Below are positions 43,530 to 55,321 of a stretch of 64,000 nt of DNA, in pieces. The stretch is from contig JAGMUV010000003.1 in assembly GCA_020744425.1 (NCBI GenBank), positions 930,001-994,000 of the forward strand, in the 5' to 3' direction. The notes beneath the pieces are model-generated. The model had not been told where the DNA came from. It searched no databases and worked only from the letters and a program-made list of their open reading frames with translations. Position numbers and translations under genes: made by a program. The stretch's first letter is position 1. The number at the start of each line of letters is the position of its first letter. This DNA comes from Dactylonectria macrodidyma. Taxonomy: Eukaryota > Ascomycota > Sordariomycetes > Hypocreales > Nectriaceae.

Positions 43530-44744
43530 TCACCTCCGCTTACCCCCCGTCTTCTGCAGCTTGGCAGGCGGCGCCTCGACATCGCTCTCCTCGTCCTCGC
43601 CCATGGACTCGTCCACGTCGTTGTGATCGACCTCATCCTCGTCGAGGGACTCCTCGGCTCCGCTGTTGTCTTCCTCGCCGGCTGAGTCCTCCTCGTCGTC
43701 CGAGTCGCCAACGAAGCCGTTGGTGATAGGCACGTCATCATCGTCTTCGTCTTCGTCAAAGTCGTCGTCTACGTTGCGCCTCCTGGCGGGAGTGCGGTCG
43801 TCATCGCCTTCAACCCAGATGACATCGTCGTCGTCCGAATCGTCCGAGTCCGCGGCGTGTGAGAGGCCGGGGCCGCGAGACATCTTGCGGCGCAGGTCCA
43901 TCTGGCCCTCGAGCATGTCGAGCTTGCCCTTGAGGGCGAGGAGGCTGTTCAATCCCTTGGCGCGCTCAGCGAGGACCTTTTGCAGGCCATTGAGGCTGTG
44001 GATAACCTTGGGCTGCGAGGCGAGGGCGCCACCATGGGCTACCAGAGTCCACTGAACCCAGGTCATAAGGTTTCCAGCGCGGCCGGGACGTCGATACAGG
44101 CGGGCAGCAAGCTTTGTGAGGAGGAGGCCGGCAAGGCTGCTATCGAGACGCTCGATGGTGTTACGGATAGTGGGGAGGTCGGAGGTGTGCAAGCAAGACT
44201 CGATGAGTTCAACGTCGTCGGTGCGCAGGGCCTGGGTGAGGACAGTGGTGAGGGACTGAGAGGTGGGCGGGTTGATGCCTTTCCTGGAAGGTTGAGAGAC
44301 AGAATTGCCGGCGTCGACGGGGTTCATGAGCGAAGGGACGTCAATAGTCGCATTCTCGGCGCGCAGAAGCTCGCCAAAGGACGGACCAGCATCAGCATCT
44401 GAGTCGGCCTCGTCTTCGTGCTTGGCAGGCGACTGTGCGTCCTTGCCATTGAGTCTGCTCCGGGAAGCTTTTGAGCGGGATGTTGCGGCGTCCGTAGTGC
44501 CGTTGACCAGCTCCTGTGCGCTATCATCCTCCGCGCCGCTGTTATCGGCGTCTGAGATGTCTTCGTCGCTGTTTTCGTCTGAGGAGATCTCGATGGTCTC
44601 GACCTGGGAGCTCTGCAGGGCGTCGGTGCCGGCGATGGAGGCGCGAGTCTCATCGATTGTCGCCTTGTTTGGGATTCGAGCGGACGCCCGGACGACTGGC
44701 GCGGCCAGCTTGGTCCCGACTTTCCGCTTAGTCGACATGGTCAT
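43530..44744 (-). CDS. Utp12-domain small-subunit processome protein (Utp5-like)
   Basis: A single exon of 404 residues. ATG codons at 44744 and 44738 are both possible (MTMSTKRK or MSTKRK). After a basic start (MSTKRKVGTKLAAP) comes an acidic, disordered segment (EISSDENSDEDISDAD). At about residues 165-300 there is a helical Utp12-type domain: SLTTVLTQALRTDDVELIESCL, then TIERLDSSLAGLLLTKLAARLYRRPGRAGNLMTWVQWTL and KVLAERAKGLNSLLALKGKLDML. The tail is a long Asp/Glu-rich region ending in KLQKTGGKRR. Utp12 domains occur in UTP-A/UTP-B subunits that bind U3 snoRNA and nascent pre-18S rRNA in the nucleolus. The WD40 domain found in yeast Utp5 is absent here, so this is a short form or a separate lineage. 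No upstream WD40 coding is visible within the 3 kb to its right. Confidence 0.8.
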   Translation of the reverse strand: MTMSTKRKVGTKLAAPVVRASARIPNKATIDETRASIAGTDALQSSQVETIEISSDENSDEDISDADNSGAEDDSAQELVNGTTDAATSRSKASRSRLNGKDAQSPAKHEDEADSDADAGPSFGELLRAENATIDVPSLMNPVDAGNSVSQPSRKGINPPTSQSLTTVLTQALRTDDVELIESCLHTSDLPTIRNTIERLDSSLAGLLLTKLAARLYRRPGRAGNLMTWVQWTLVAHGGALASQPKVIHSLNGLQKVLAERAKGLNSLLALKGKLDMLEGQMDLRRKMSRGPGLSHAADSDDSDDDDVIWVEGDDDRTPARRRNVDDDFDEDEDDDDVPITNGFVGDSDDEEDSAGEEDNSGAEESLDEDEVDHNDVDESMGEDEESDVEAPPAKLQKTGGKRR

Positions 44745-47735
44745 AGAGGCGGAGAGGGTTGTTTAGAGGTTAGAGGTTGGAGGTGGGTTGAGGTCGTGTG
44801 CGAATGTCAAGACTGAAGAACTCTATCCACAAAATCGCACAAAGTCTGGGATGTTGGATATCCGTAGATGAAGGGCTCGATATTTGGGAGATATGGTATA
44901 TCTCCTATGCAGTAAAACCGTAGAATAAGGAGCGTCGTCGATGGCCCTCAGCGGTATCAATACCGAGTTGGTGGGAAAATTTCACGGTCGCTGTCGTAGC
45001 TGAGGCAGGCGAACTTTTTTTTTTGGACTGGACGCTTGGCGCCGATTAGTTTCCCCACATCAGCGCTGAGTTTGGGTGCGGCTGGATGACATAATCAATC
45101 GATAACGCTGGTCATGTGAGAGGTCACATGGAGATAGGTGGGAGGTCAGCAAGTGCTACTTTCGCTGAAACTTGCGCCGTTCCTGGAAAGGGTGTGATGA
45201 GTCATCCACTACAACGACTCAAAGAAGTTATCAAGACGACTAAAGGGTTTCGCGTCGTTCATCAGGACGACTGAAAATGTTCGACCAGGAAGGCTGGCAA
45301 AGGTTTGAGAACGACCAGCGAGCGTGGCTGTGCCACGGCCATGCGTAATTGGTTGACTAGCTGTTCAGTGAATCTCGACGGCCTGAGACTGCCCACCCTT
45401 GCCAGCCTGATGTAGGGCGCCAGTGTGTGCTGATTGGCGACATGGCAACCTCTAAATGAGATGGCTGCTGATTGGACAGGGTGGTGGGTTTGGCGGAGAC
45501 GCAATGAGCAGTTTATTGGCTGCAACCAGCATCTTTAACATTGCTGGTGTGGTTTGAGGAGGGACCGCGACGCAGTCTGTGAGCGCGGCTCCCGAGAGAC
45601 CGAGAAAAAAGAAAAACAATAGGTCGGCCCAAGCAGCAAGGATTGGGTTTGGGGACCATGCTTGGTTCACCGGGGAATCAGAGATTGTGCTTGTGAGTCT
45701 ATGATTGCCGGGTCGGTGTTTGCGTGCACGGTCACCTAATTGCTCCAAAGTGCTGCCTCGCAGGCTTCCCGGCTCGTAGGCTTCTACACCCTGTCCTGAG
45801 CTTTCCACTCACCTGGAAGGGGTGGATCGCCGCGACTGCCTCGGACCCCGGTCACGGCGCACACCCCGTTTGATGGGTTGCCCCGTTATAGAGGTATCTG
45901 TTCGTGGAAAGTCGAATTGTGGCCTGTGAGGCATCTGTGGCCTCTTTTGGGCAGCACACCGCGTCGCGTCGCGCACCCTGCAAGTGGACATGGTCGAAGG
46001 TCGCGATCCGGGTTGAGCCTCGACCTTGCGAGATTTTTCGGGGGAAGGATTGAGAGAGAGTGGTCTGACGGCGTAATTTTTTCGGGATGGTGCATTCATG
46101 GTCATTTCTAAAAGTAATAAGGCGCCGTACAAATGCAATCGAAAAGACGCGTGGACAACTCTGGAATTTTGACCAGAAAGTGAATGCACGCTGTGAATGT
46201 TCCAGGTCGTGGAGGCTCTGTGAGAGCGATGGAAGCCGCACAATGCGCAAAGTCAATGACGACGTCCGCGCCACATCAGCCACACATGATTCACGACTAA
46301 TTTGGGCGCTGGGCGTTTGAATTCGAGATATAAAAAAAAAAGCAACGTCGCTAGAACGGGAAGCTCAAACAAAACAACCTCGGCGACTGCCTTCGTGGAT
46401 GCAGCAGCCAGCCAGCTCGTTGTGAGTTTCGTTTGATGAACTGTCTTAGACGTGCCTCCGTCATCCTCGACACCCTTGGCCCATCCAAAGCATACCTAAG
46501 TGGCAGCCGCCACACGGTCTCACAAAAATGAGACCAAGCCACGCTAAGCTGCCTGCGCTCTGCCAATTACAGCCGCCCTTGCCCAGCACCAGCCCCATTT
46601 CCCAGCCTCGCTCTGCATAAACCATCCCAACCCGCCACGCCTGTTGTGCGGCACAATGCATCGCTATGCACATGTGTGGTGATGCACGGGCCAACCTCAC
46701 CTCTACCACCGGCATGTCGGCCAACTAAATTTTTTCCCCCTGCCTATCCGTGCCCCGATAGAAACAAGTCAACGGCTCAGCGGAGTTTGCCTTCTTCTCT
46801 CATAAATACCACTGCGCCTCCGACCGGGCAAAATTCACTGACGTGCACGCGCTTTTCCCTCACAGGCCCTCTCACCCTCCCCCCCTCCCTTCACCCTCCA
46901 CCCAAACAGTCACCAAAAAAAAAAGGAAGGTACCTCCCTCGCAATCCGCAACCGCAACCCGCAACCGCCATCTGCGCCTACCTTACCAGCACCTGGCTGC
47001 ACCTACCTCGCAGACCACCCAACCAACCAAAAAGCATCCCAACCACTTTATCGTGCTTGGCGATCCTCGACACCTTTTGCGGCCAAACACAACCTAAAAA
47101 GAGCATTTGCCTCGCCCCGACTCCAGGACTTGCCCGGCGCACTCAGTTTAATTGCCTATAATACGCTGGCGACATCGGCTCTTTCGGTCGCATTTCTCGC
47201 TCCTTCTTTGGTCGCTTTAATCTGATCTCTTCGCCCTTTCCGTGCCGCCCGACAACCACCCGCCTGCATCGTCGCGCGCGCATCGCATCGCATCGCGACT
47301 TGCGCCTGTTTTTTTTCGAAACGCCTTTCCGCAACATTGTTGACCTGACTCTCCATCGCGCTCCCCATCACAACCTGTTCGCCATCGCACCCCCTTCCAC
47401 TTCCACTGTCGCGTCGGCGCCCGCCCAGTCGCCATCCGGAAGTACGACCTAGACCTTCTTGCTCTGCGCCACCTCCTGCTATCCGCCTTCCGTCGCATTC
47501 TGCAGCGCCCTCGCCGCCACCAAAGCCTCCGCATATAACTGACGTCCGCCCCCCTCTTCATCAACATCGCATCGCGCATTCTTTTTTCCACCCACACGAC
47601 CCACCTCGACCGAATCGCATCTCTTTGCAGCTATCATCAACTTTCGCGCGCGCGTCTCGGTCCCCGGCCTCTTTGATGTTGCGCCGCGCCCGCTGAGCCG
47701 CCCCCAGCCGCCCAACTCCTGCGTATTCACTGCGA
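44745..47735. promoter_or_regulatory. Divergent promoter region between Utp12-domain and bromodomain genes
   Basis: Three kilobases with no convincing gene. The left end is the Utp12-gene promoter. The right part (about 46850-47730) is strongly C/T-rich on the plus strand with few ATGs. It fits a long 5' leader of the bromodomain gene. Open minus-strand frames at 47143-47971 are the antisense of this tract. Frames at 45452-46283 lack domain content. Confidence 0.5.
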
Positions 47736-50649
47736 ATGGCAATCATGGCTTCGCCAACCCCAGATGCTTCCGCGGTGGAATCCAAGTCGCGCGACCCAGT
47801 GGTGGACAAGGAGCAGAAACCTGAGGTCAACGGGTAAGTTCCCCCTGGCTCTGTTTGCATTTTGCAATGGCTTCGCAGCGCGTTTGCGACCGCTGCATCC
47901 CCTCGCATCTCCCCGCCAGCAGGTGCTGACTCGCTTGCTTTTGCAGCCACGCGACCCCCGTCGATACCCAAAATGGTGACGAGAAGCCTTCAGTGAATGG
48001 CAACAAGGACAACCACCCCGTCACCAATGGAGTGACCAAAGACGTCGAGATGGAGGATAACAGCGATACCCAGAGCAAAACTGCCAACGAAACAACCAAA
48101 GAGGACTCAAATTCTGTTACCAAGCCAGAGCCGAGCGCTGAATCGATACAGACGGATGAGTCAAAACCTTCGGTCACTGAGCCCACCCCTGCCTCTGAAG
48201 ATGTTGAGATGGCAGATGCGACATCAGACACAAAGCCCACGGAAGATAAACCAGAAGATAAACCGAATAAAGCCAAGTCATCTACTTCGGAGGAGCCCAA
48301 GGACGCGGAAATGACTGATAAGCCCTCGGGTGCACCCAAGGTTAACGGCACTGGCGAGGCGCCCCCATCATCCGACGATACTTCTGCGCCGCCTGCCTCT
48401 CAGGTTGATCTGCAACCAGCCAGTCTTTCACAACTTGCCATCGAGACAACCGAGGCAGAGTCTTCCGACAAGATTAATAAACCCGCCACGGAAGTGACCA
48501 TGGAGGATGCACCTGCCGCGACCGATGGGGCCACCCCGACCGATACGCCCACCACAGCCGACCCTCCAAGCTCGACCAAAGTTGCGCGTGAACGAGAAGA
48601 CGATGCGACTGATGAGCCTGCTCCCAAGCGTGCCAAGACAGAGCTATCCGAAGACGAGCCTATGGCCACAGCTGAGCCTGCTGCTGTCGAGGCATCTTTG
48701 GAATCCCAAGAACTGCCATTCACAGGTTTAGCCAAGTGGAATGACTCCGAGTTCAACGAACAAAAAATCACGCCTCATCAGCGCCGTGAAATCCGCAAAG
48801 TGCTTGGCAGAATCAAGAAAACCAAGCAAGGTGGCCACTTCCGCGACTCTGTGCAGAAGCTCTGGCCAGGCCTTTGGGAAAGCTATCTCGCTAAGATCGA
48901 GAAGCCAACCGATCTGTCCGAGATCGACCGAACTATGCGTGACCCCAGTGGTGCCTACGTCACTCTGGCACACTTCAAGCAGGATCTTATCCTAATGTAC
49001 ACGAACACCTTGGCTTACAACGGTCCTCTTCACGATGTCACTCGTGCCGCTCAAGGCTCCATTGAAGCCATTTGGAGAGACGTCAGCACAATTTCACCTG
49101 AGGAAGAACCCCCCAAGCCGAAGCCTGCGCCCAAGCAGAAGGCACCTCGCGAGTCCCGCACCGCCACCCACGTTGAACCCTCCAGCGTCCGAAAGCAGTC
49201 CGCAGGCCCAGCTCCAAGCCCTGTCGTCGAATCTCGCAAGCCAAGTCCCATGGTTCAAGCCCAGGCCGCCGACGCGCGTCGAGCCTCTACGGGTACCGAG
49301 GGGGACAGGCCTAAACGTACTGTGCGTGCCCCTAAACCTAAGGATATCGACTACACCACTAAGCCCTCACGAAAGAAGCTCAAGCCCGAACTCCAGTTCT
49401 CTGAGGAGGTGCTCAATGAAATTATGCATCCCAAGAACAAGCACATCAACTCTTGGTTCATGGAAGCTGTAGACGCCGAGGGTCTTGGCATCCCCCACTA
49501 CTATTCCATGATTAAGAAGCCGATGGATTTGGGGAAGGTGTCTCGTCTGCTAGCAAGTGGAGATATTACCAGCCTGAAGGATTTTGATAAGAACGTCCGG
49601 TTGATCTTCGCCAATTGCTATGCCTTCAACGGAACGGTGGACCAAGGTAACGCCGTGTCGTTTGTGGCCAAGCAACTCGAGGACTTTTATAATGCCCAAA
49701 TGAAGGGCAAGGACGCATGGCTCGCCAAACACGCCAAAGCCAACGCTCCTCCCCCAGCTTCCCACGCCAGCGACGAGGAGGAGGAAGAAGAGTTTGAGGG
49801 TGATGAGGCCGCTGCCCCGACTGTCGATTCGTCTAAGGAGGTTCGAGAGCTCGAGGCGAAGCTGCGGGAAGAGAGTGAGAAGCTCACGGACTTATTTGCT
49901 GCCGACTCTCCCAACGAGAGCCTCATTATGGTGCAGCAAGGCATCCTCAAGATGGTCCAGGAGGCACTCCTCGCCGCCAAGCAAAAGCTCGCTGAATACC
50001 GCCAGAAGCATGACAAGCCGGGCAAGAAGCCAAGCAAGCCAAGCAAAGCCAAGTCAGGCAACTCTGCTCCGAGAAAGCCCACTGGCAATGCGGTGCCCAA
50101 GAAGTCTGGAGGTACGAAGAAGGCAGCCACGAAGAAGAACCTGAGTGCGGCAGACAAGGATCAAATCGCGAACGCTATTAATGATTTGGAGTACCCACAT
50201 CTTGATCGTGCGATCGACATCATCAAGCGTGACACGGGCCAGGCTGTAAGTTTGTTTGCGAGATGACCGCAGAGTAGTGACTGACTTGCTCGCAGGAGAA
50301 CAACGATGGTGAACTCGAGTTGGATATTGACCAGCTCAGCAACGAAGCGCTGCTCAAGCTGTGGGAGCTCTGTAGAAAAGTTCTTCCCGGATTCAGCAAG
50401 GAGGCGGCCCAACCTGTGTCGTCGCCCGAGGTGACACGCCCAAGCAACCCTAAGCAATCCAAGAACGCAGCCAAGCCGAAGAAGAATAAGCCGATGAGCG
50501 CCAGGGAGCAAGAAGAGCGCATCGCCCAACTTCGTGGCCTCCGTGACCTATACAAGCCAGGTCAGGACTCTGGCGATGGTCAGAACGTGACGCAGGCGCC
50601 AACACCGACGGCCGAGTCGAGCGACGACTCGGACTCGGAAGAGGAGTAA
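47736..50649 (+). CDS. BET-family double bromodomain protein (Bdf1-like)
   Basis: The exons are 47736-47833, 47947-50245 and 50296-50649, and the product is 916 residues. A second ATG lies three codons in, at 47745. Introns are 113 nt (GTAAGT...TTGCAG) and 50 nt (GTAAGT...CGCAG). The N-terminal 300 residues are acidic and Thr/Pro/Asp-rich. They include a basic patch that could be a nuclear signal (EPAPKRAKTEL). Bromodomain 1 (about residues 305-415) is divergent: it has PTDLSEIDRTM where BET proteins read PMDLxTI, but keeps the acetyl-lysine Asn in AYNG. Bromodomain 2 (about 510-620) is canonical: HYYSMIKKPMDLGKVSRLL and NCYAFNG. A Lys/Pro-rich stretch is followed by an NET domain: ISAINDLEYPHL-like LxYPHLDRAIDIIKR, then ELELDIDQLSNEALLKLWELC. 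An acidic SEED-like end closes it (SDDSDSEEE). Role: nuclear reader of acetylated histones linked to TFIID and transcription. Confidence 0.93.
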
Positions 50650-52265
50650 AAAGGGCCATAGCGTTGGCTGTTGTTGAAACGAGTTGTATGAATTTGAGCA
50701 TGGATCAGGGGAGTTGCTTGGTTGCGAATGGGAGCGTGATTCGCCATTATACCCGGCCGCATGGCTACTACTCATATCTTGCTTGCTCTTGGCCATCTCG
50801 ATAGCGGCTCGGGATTCGTCGAGAAGGCGGCATCGTCTTTGCAAGGGCCCTTTCGAGTGTCGAGGGGATGGGTTTTAATAGTGTGCCAGCATCGTATCTT
50901 GGGCAGGCAGCATTTCTTGGACCAGGCATGACACCTGGGTCTGCGGGATCCAACCAACCTGAAGGTAATTCAACCTCATGGGTTTCCAAAGTAAAGGGAT
51001 CCGAACCGAACAAGAAAATGTTCACAAAGCTGCCAGCAAAGAGGAATGGCCTCGGCAGTCCCAAGGGTGGCTGCCCGCCTTGGGAAAGGAAAGATGTGAG
51101 AAGGATAATCCCGACTTTTTGCTTGCCAAGGGGCCACGAGAGGGTTGCAGCAGGCGCCTCGGCCACTACACATAGGTAGTGTAGGATTAGATGTATAATA
51201 AGCTCTTTGCCTGCAAATGGCTTGTGTCTTGTCGTGATGTGTTTTGGCATAGAGCAGCCTCGCTGTGGTGGAGGCCCTCGAGGTGAGAGGAGGAACGTCC
51301 CTAGCGATAAGGGAGAGAGGCCTGCCATGAAGAATTGCCGATGATCGAGTGTATCCTGTGAGTGGCGTGTCATGCCATGGAGATGCATGGATCAGGCTGA
51401 AACGTAAGCCAGGCGACTCTCAGCGACAATGGCACCATGTCGAGAGAGCGGTTGAGAAATAGTAAAAAGAAGCCTCGACACTGAAGCGAGGTTCAGCGCA
51501 GAAAAGGCCTCGTTGTGAGGGAGACGTAAAGGAGGTAGGAGATGATACTGAGTGGGTGATCCTGAGAGAAATGAGTGATTCAGTCAAATGGGATCCACAG
51601 GGAATGATGGAGCGATCATACCTGTCCCCAGGGTTGTCGATTCTGAGGATGGTAAATTGACCCTGAGCAGCTTGGGCAATGCTCCGCAAAGCCATGGTCT
51701 CTTTGAGTGTTTTAAGTTCCTCGTTTGAAGAGCAAGAATTTTAACAGGCTCACGGGGGACGTAGAAGCGGGGGGCAATCCATCAGATCGGTGCCCGTCTG
51801 AGGAAGCTCACGGCTGGCCTAGCGGCAAGTGGACGACGCAGCAGAATGCCATTGGGGAAAAAGAAGACATTGTGAAGAATAGGGCAAGAGGAGAATTGAT
51901 TTGGTATTGACCAGAGGGAGTATCGCCGCTGGAACGTACAAGCGGAGACTGAGTGTTGAAGAGAGGGAGGTCCTTGGGCTCTTTGTTGGTGGGATTATGT
52001 GCGGGTTCTGGGAAAATCGGGAGACATTGTGTGTGTGGGTGGGCGGTGGTTTTTTTCGGGGGCGACTGTGAGGGAAGGTGCAAGCAAGTACAACCAACTG
52101 GCTACCCTGTACCGTGACTCTAATTCCCCGTGGAATGTGGATGGGGAAGATCCTGTTACATACAATCAATGATTCACCGCGCTGCAACTTTTTTAAGCTT
52201 TCGTGGTAGCCTCACATCTCGTAACTTTTACATCTACCATCCTCTCATCTAATTCTCTATCTCCT
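50650..52265. other. Spacer between bromodomain gene and Nudix gene
   Basis: Converging 3' flanks. Open frames on both strands (for example 50768-51388 minus, 51725-51910 plus) are short, lack recognisable domains and have no splice support. No RNA gene or repeat is evident. Confidence 0.4.
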
Positions 52266-53283
52266 CTACTTTCCGCTTGAGGTCGGCACCGGAAGCTTCC
52301 TCCTCAGGCGCTGGCAGATTTCCACATAATCGGGCTCGTTCTCCGCGGTGACGATGCCGTGGCGCACCATGAAGTCGATCATGACAGGGCAAACGTTGGG
52401 CTTGAACTCGCCAGCCAGCATGCGGTGCCGCACTTCATCGCAGTCCATCAGCGTGAACACTTCGACTTCGTCGTCTCCAGGTGTCGGGATAACATCCGCC
52501 GGCAGCTCCAGGTCGTACACGTAGAGCACGTCTGAGTACGTCAGTCCAGAGTTTACCTTGCGCGTCGCCAGCGTCACGACGCCTACGGATTGCACGCTCG
52601 CCCGCACCAGCGCCTCGGGAAGGCTCGCCTCCTCGGTCGCCTCAGCCAAGATGCAGTCCAGCGGCGTGTCGGACGCCTTGACGCCGCCGGCGACGGTGCT
52701 GTCCAGCAGGCCCGGGTACGTGAACAGCGCCGGGCTGCGGCGCGCCACCCATATCCGCAGCGCCCCGTCCGGAGCCCGCACGTAGCCTGTGAGGTGAGAT
52801 CCGCGGCCCGCCATGCCGAAGAGAGGCACCGCGAATCGCTCAACTTGGACCGGCTCGCGGGCACCCATCACCTGGAAGTACTCGCTGTGCGTCTGCCGGA
52901 GGTTGGGGAACACGTTACCGTCGATGGCCGCGTCCACAGCCTGTTGAAACGCCCCATTGGCGTGCGCTGTGAGCGTTACACCGTTACCCGGCGCCGCCAG
53001 CGTGACGGAGTGGTCGCCGTGGTCGACGGAGAAGGACGCTGGCCACGGCATCTGGGCCACCGTGTCAGGGAGCATGTAGCCGTGGGGCCGCAGGTCCGGG
53101 GCGAGGTAGAGCCGGTAATACGGGTGACAGTCGGTCTCAAAGTTCAAGGGGACACTGTCGGGTTGCCTTTGGTGAGAATTTGATTCCCGTGACAGTCAAA
53201 GCTAGGGCAGCTTACTTGTCGAAGTCGCTGATGAGATCCAGCAACGTGCGGGGTGGTGATTGCGGTATTGTAGAGGCGGTCAT
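52266..53283 (-). CDS. DUF4743-type Nudix hydrolase (thiamine-pyrophosphokinase-related)
   Basis: The two exons are 53216-53283 and 52266-53154. The intron (53155-53215) starts GTAAGC and ends CGACAG. The join DFDNVPLNFETDCHPYYRLYL gives 318 residues. The N-terminal half matches the domain typical of fungal and plant DUF4743-Nudix proteins related to yeast YJR142W (FETDCHPYYRLYLAPD, VQVERFAVPLFGMAGRGSHLTGY). The Nudix segment LLDSTVAGGVKASDTPLDCIL followed by AEATEEASLPE keeps the GG and EE residues. The box departs from GX5EX7REUXEEXGU: Thr stands at the first Glu and Ala at the Arg. Degenerate boxes of this kind are, as I recall, usual in the subfamily. Members act on oxidised thiamine diphosphate derivatives in some eukaryotes. 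Activity here is inference. Its promoter is shared with the divergent serine hydrolase. Confidence 0.87.
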
Positions 53284-53945
53284 GGTGAGGCTGCAATGGC
53301 ATATGTCTGGCAGATGGTGTCAATGCGGGACTCAAGTAAGAGACGTGAGGAGCTCTTCGCCTGTTGGCTTACTGTGCTGGTTCCTGACAGGTCTGTAATT
53401 CTCTCTCAATCGTGCAGTGCTGTAGCCAAGAGAGTGAGATCGTAGTCAGTGAGATATCAGCTCATAGGTAGGCTAACAAGAAAATTCCCCACGAGCCCAA
53501 CTCCACTGCTCAATCGAGCCAAAAGTCCCACGCATCGGCATGCAGCTAGACCAAGTTCGAGAAGCTTGTGCAGCAACAGTTTCCAAGAATGGCGATGCTC
53601 GATCGACGGCGCACAGAACAGGAGCCAGCTAGTTAGGCATCAGCAACTGAGGCACGAAACAACGGCTAGAGCAACGTCAAGCTGAGTGAGCCTCGTCATT
53701 ATTGGAGGAATGTGAGAGAGGGGATGTGACGTGCCCCGTGCCCCCCTTGGGGTGCCGTCTTACTATCGCATTTGACCTTCGTCTTGCAAGACACTACCTA
53801 CCGCAACATCGATGAACAAAGAGGCTTAATGGAGCACAAGATAAATTCGTCGCTGTCCCATCCCACAGACTGGCCGACTATCACTAAAACCGTCAATCAG
53901 ACACCCATCATCGCCAACGTTCCGTGACCCGAGTACCCTTCCTCA
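53284..53945. promoter_or_regulatory. Divergent intergenic region, Nudix and serine hydrolase
   Basis: The starts at 53283 (minus) and 53946 (plus) face away from each other across 662 bp. Both promoters must lie here. No open frame with domain content and no clear palindrome was seen. Confidence 0.5.
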
Positions 53946-55297
53946 ATGGACAAGCTCAACACCATTTTCCAAGAGCACATCGCTCAAGGAGACGACACGT
54001 CCAACAAGCTCCTCGGCGCTGCATTCATCGTCGTCAACTCCCAAGGCCCGCCAAACCCCCAACTTCCGCTCCCAAAGGCCTCGATACTAACATGGCTAAA
54101 CCAGCAGGCGTCATCTACTCCGGCGCTGCAGGACGCATCGACTTTGACGTCGACTCGAAGCCATTCCAGACCGATTCCTTCACGTGGTTTGCGTCCTTGA
54201 CCAAGATCATCACCACGACGAGTATCATGCAGATCGTCGAGCAAGGGCTCGTTGGGCTCGACAACGACGTGCGGTCGTTCGTCCCAGAGCTAGCTTCTAT
54301 GCAGATTCTACGTGGTTTTGAGGCTGACGGCAAGCCCATCTTGGAAGACAACACAAGGCCCATCACCCTCCGGTAAGACGTCTACCAACTGCTCAAAAAG
54401 GGCTCTCCTAAATTATGTTCTATAGCAACCTCCTTACTCACACCCTCGGCCTGGGCTACGACATTGCCGACCCAGACCTTGTCAAGTGGTCTAAGTATGT
54501 AGGACGCACAGCCACCAATCTCGACTGGACCCGGGAGGGTTTCAATACGCCCCTCAAGTTTGCACCCGGCGATGGGTGGTACTATGGTGCCGCCGTCGAT
54601 TGGGCGGCTCAGATCTTGGAAAATATTACTGGCCAGACACTGAGTGAGTACATACAGGAACACATCTTTAACCCCCTGGGCATCAAGGACTCCGGCTTCT
54701 GGCCCGAGAAGCTTCCCCAGACAGCGGATCGCACCGTGGGCTACTCGTACCGAGAGGGTGATATTCTAAAACCGGGCCCGCCCTCGGTGCCAAGGGAGCA
54801 TGAGATGGAGAGCGGTGGCGCAGGCCTCTTTTCTACGGCCCATGACTACGCCGTCTTCCTCCGCGGGCTGCTGCAGGGCAAGCTCGTCGAGAAACAAACA
54901 CTTCAAGCTATGTTTACACCACAGCTCAACAAGGCCCAGAGCGCCATGCTCGAGGCCATTGCATATACCCCGGGCGTCCATGAAGCCCTCGCCCCCGAGT
55001 TCCCAGCCGGCCTCGCCATCAATCACGGCCTCGGCGGCGTCATCAACGTCGAGGACGTGCCGGGGAAGCGGCGCAAGGGGAGCCTCATGTGGAGCGGCAT
55101 GAGCAACAGCCGCTGGGTAAGACGGGATCCCTGGCCAGACTGGGTGCGGTTTTGCTGACAGTTTGTAGTGGATTGATCAGGAGACGGGTATTGCGAGTGT
55201 TTTGGTTGTCAATGTGCAGCCATTTGGGGACGCAGTTGTCAAGAGCCTGTACAACGAGCTCGAGCTCGCAGTCTACGACGTCGTTGGGAATCAGTAG
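53946..55297 (+). CDS. Class C beta-lactamase-like serine hydrolase (EstB type)
   Basis: The four exons are 53946-54045, 54108-54372, 54426-55116 and 55169-55297 (394 residues). Introns 2 and 3 are ordinary GT-AG. Intron 1 has no suitable GT and appears to use a GC donor (CAAG|GCCCGC) with an ACTAAC branch and CAG acceptor. That restores VVNSQGVIYSGAAGRIDFD. The catalytic SxxK is SLTK in FTWFASLTKIITTTSIM. The next motif is THTLGLGYDIA, then WYYGAAVDWAAQILE in the Tyr-motif region, and HGLGG at the position of the KTG-like third motif. There is no signal peptide, so it should be intracellular. Family members are esterases, transesterases or amide hydrolases. Many fungal copies act in secondary metabolism (LovD-like), but no such cluster surrounds this one. 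It converges on the SET-domain gene with 24 bp between stop codons. Confidence 0.88.
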
Positions 55298-55321
55298 TGG
55301 GATCCTGCGCATGTAACGATA

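Noticed and set aside
46646..47971. Several frames on both strands before the bromodomain gene
   Set aside because: They result from a C/T-rich leader with few stop codons; minus-strand versions are Arg/Gly/Ala-rich antisense.
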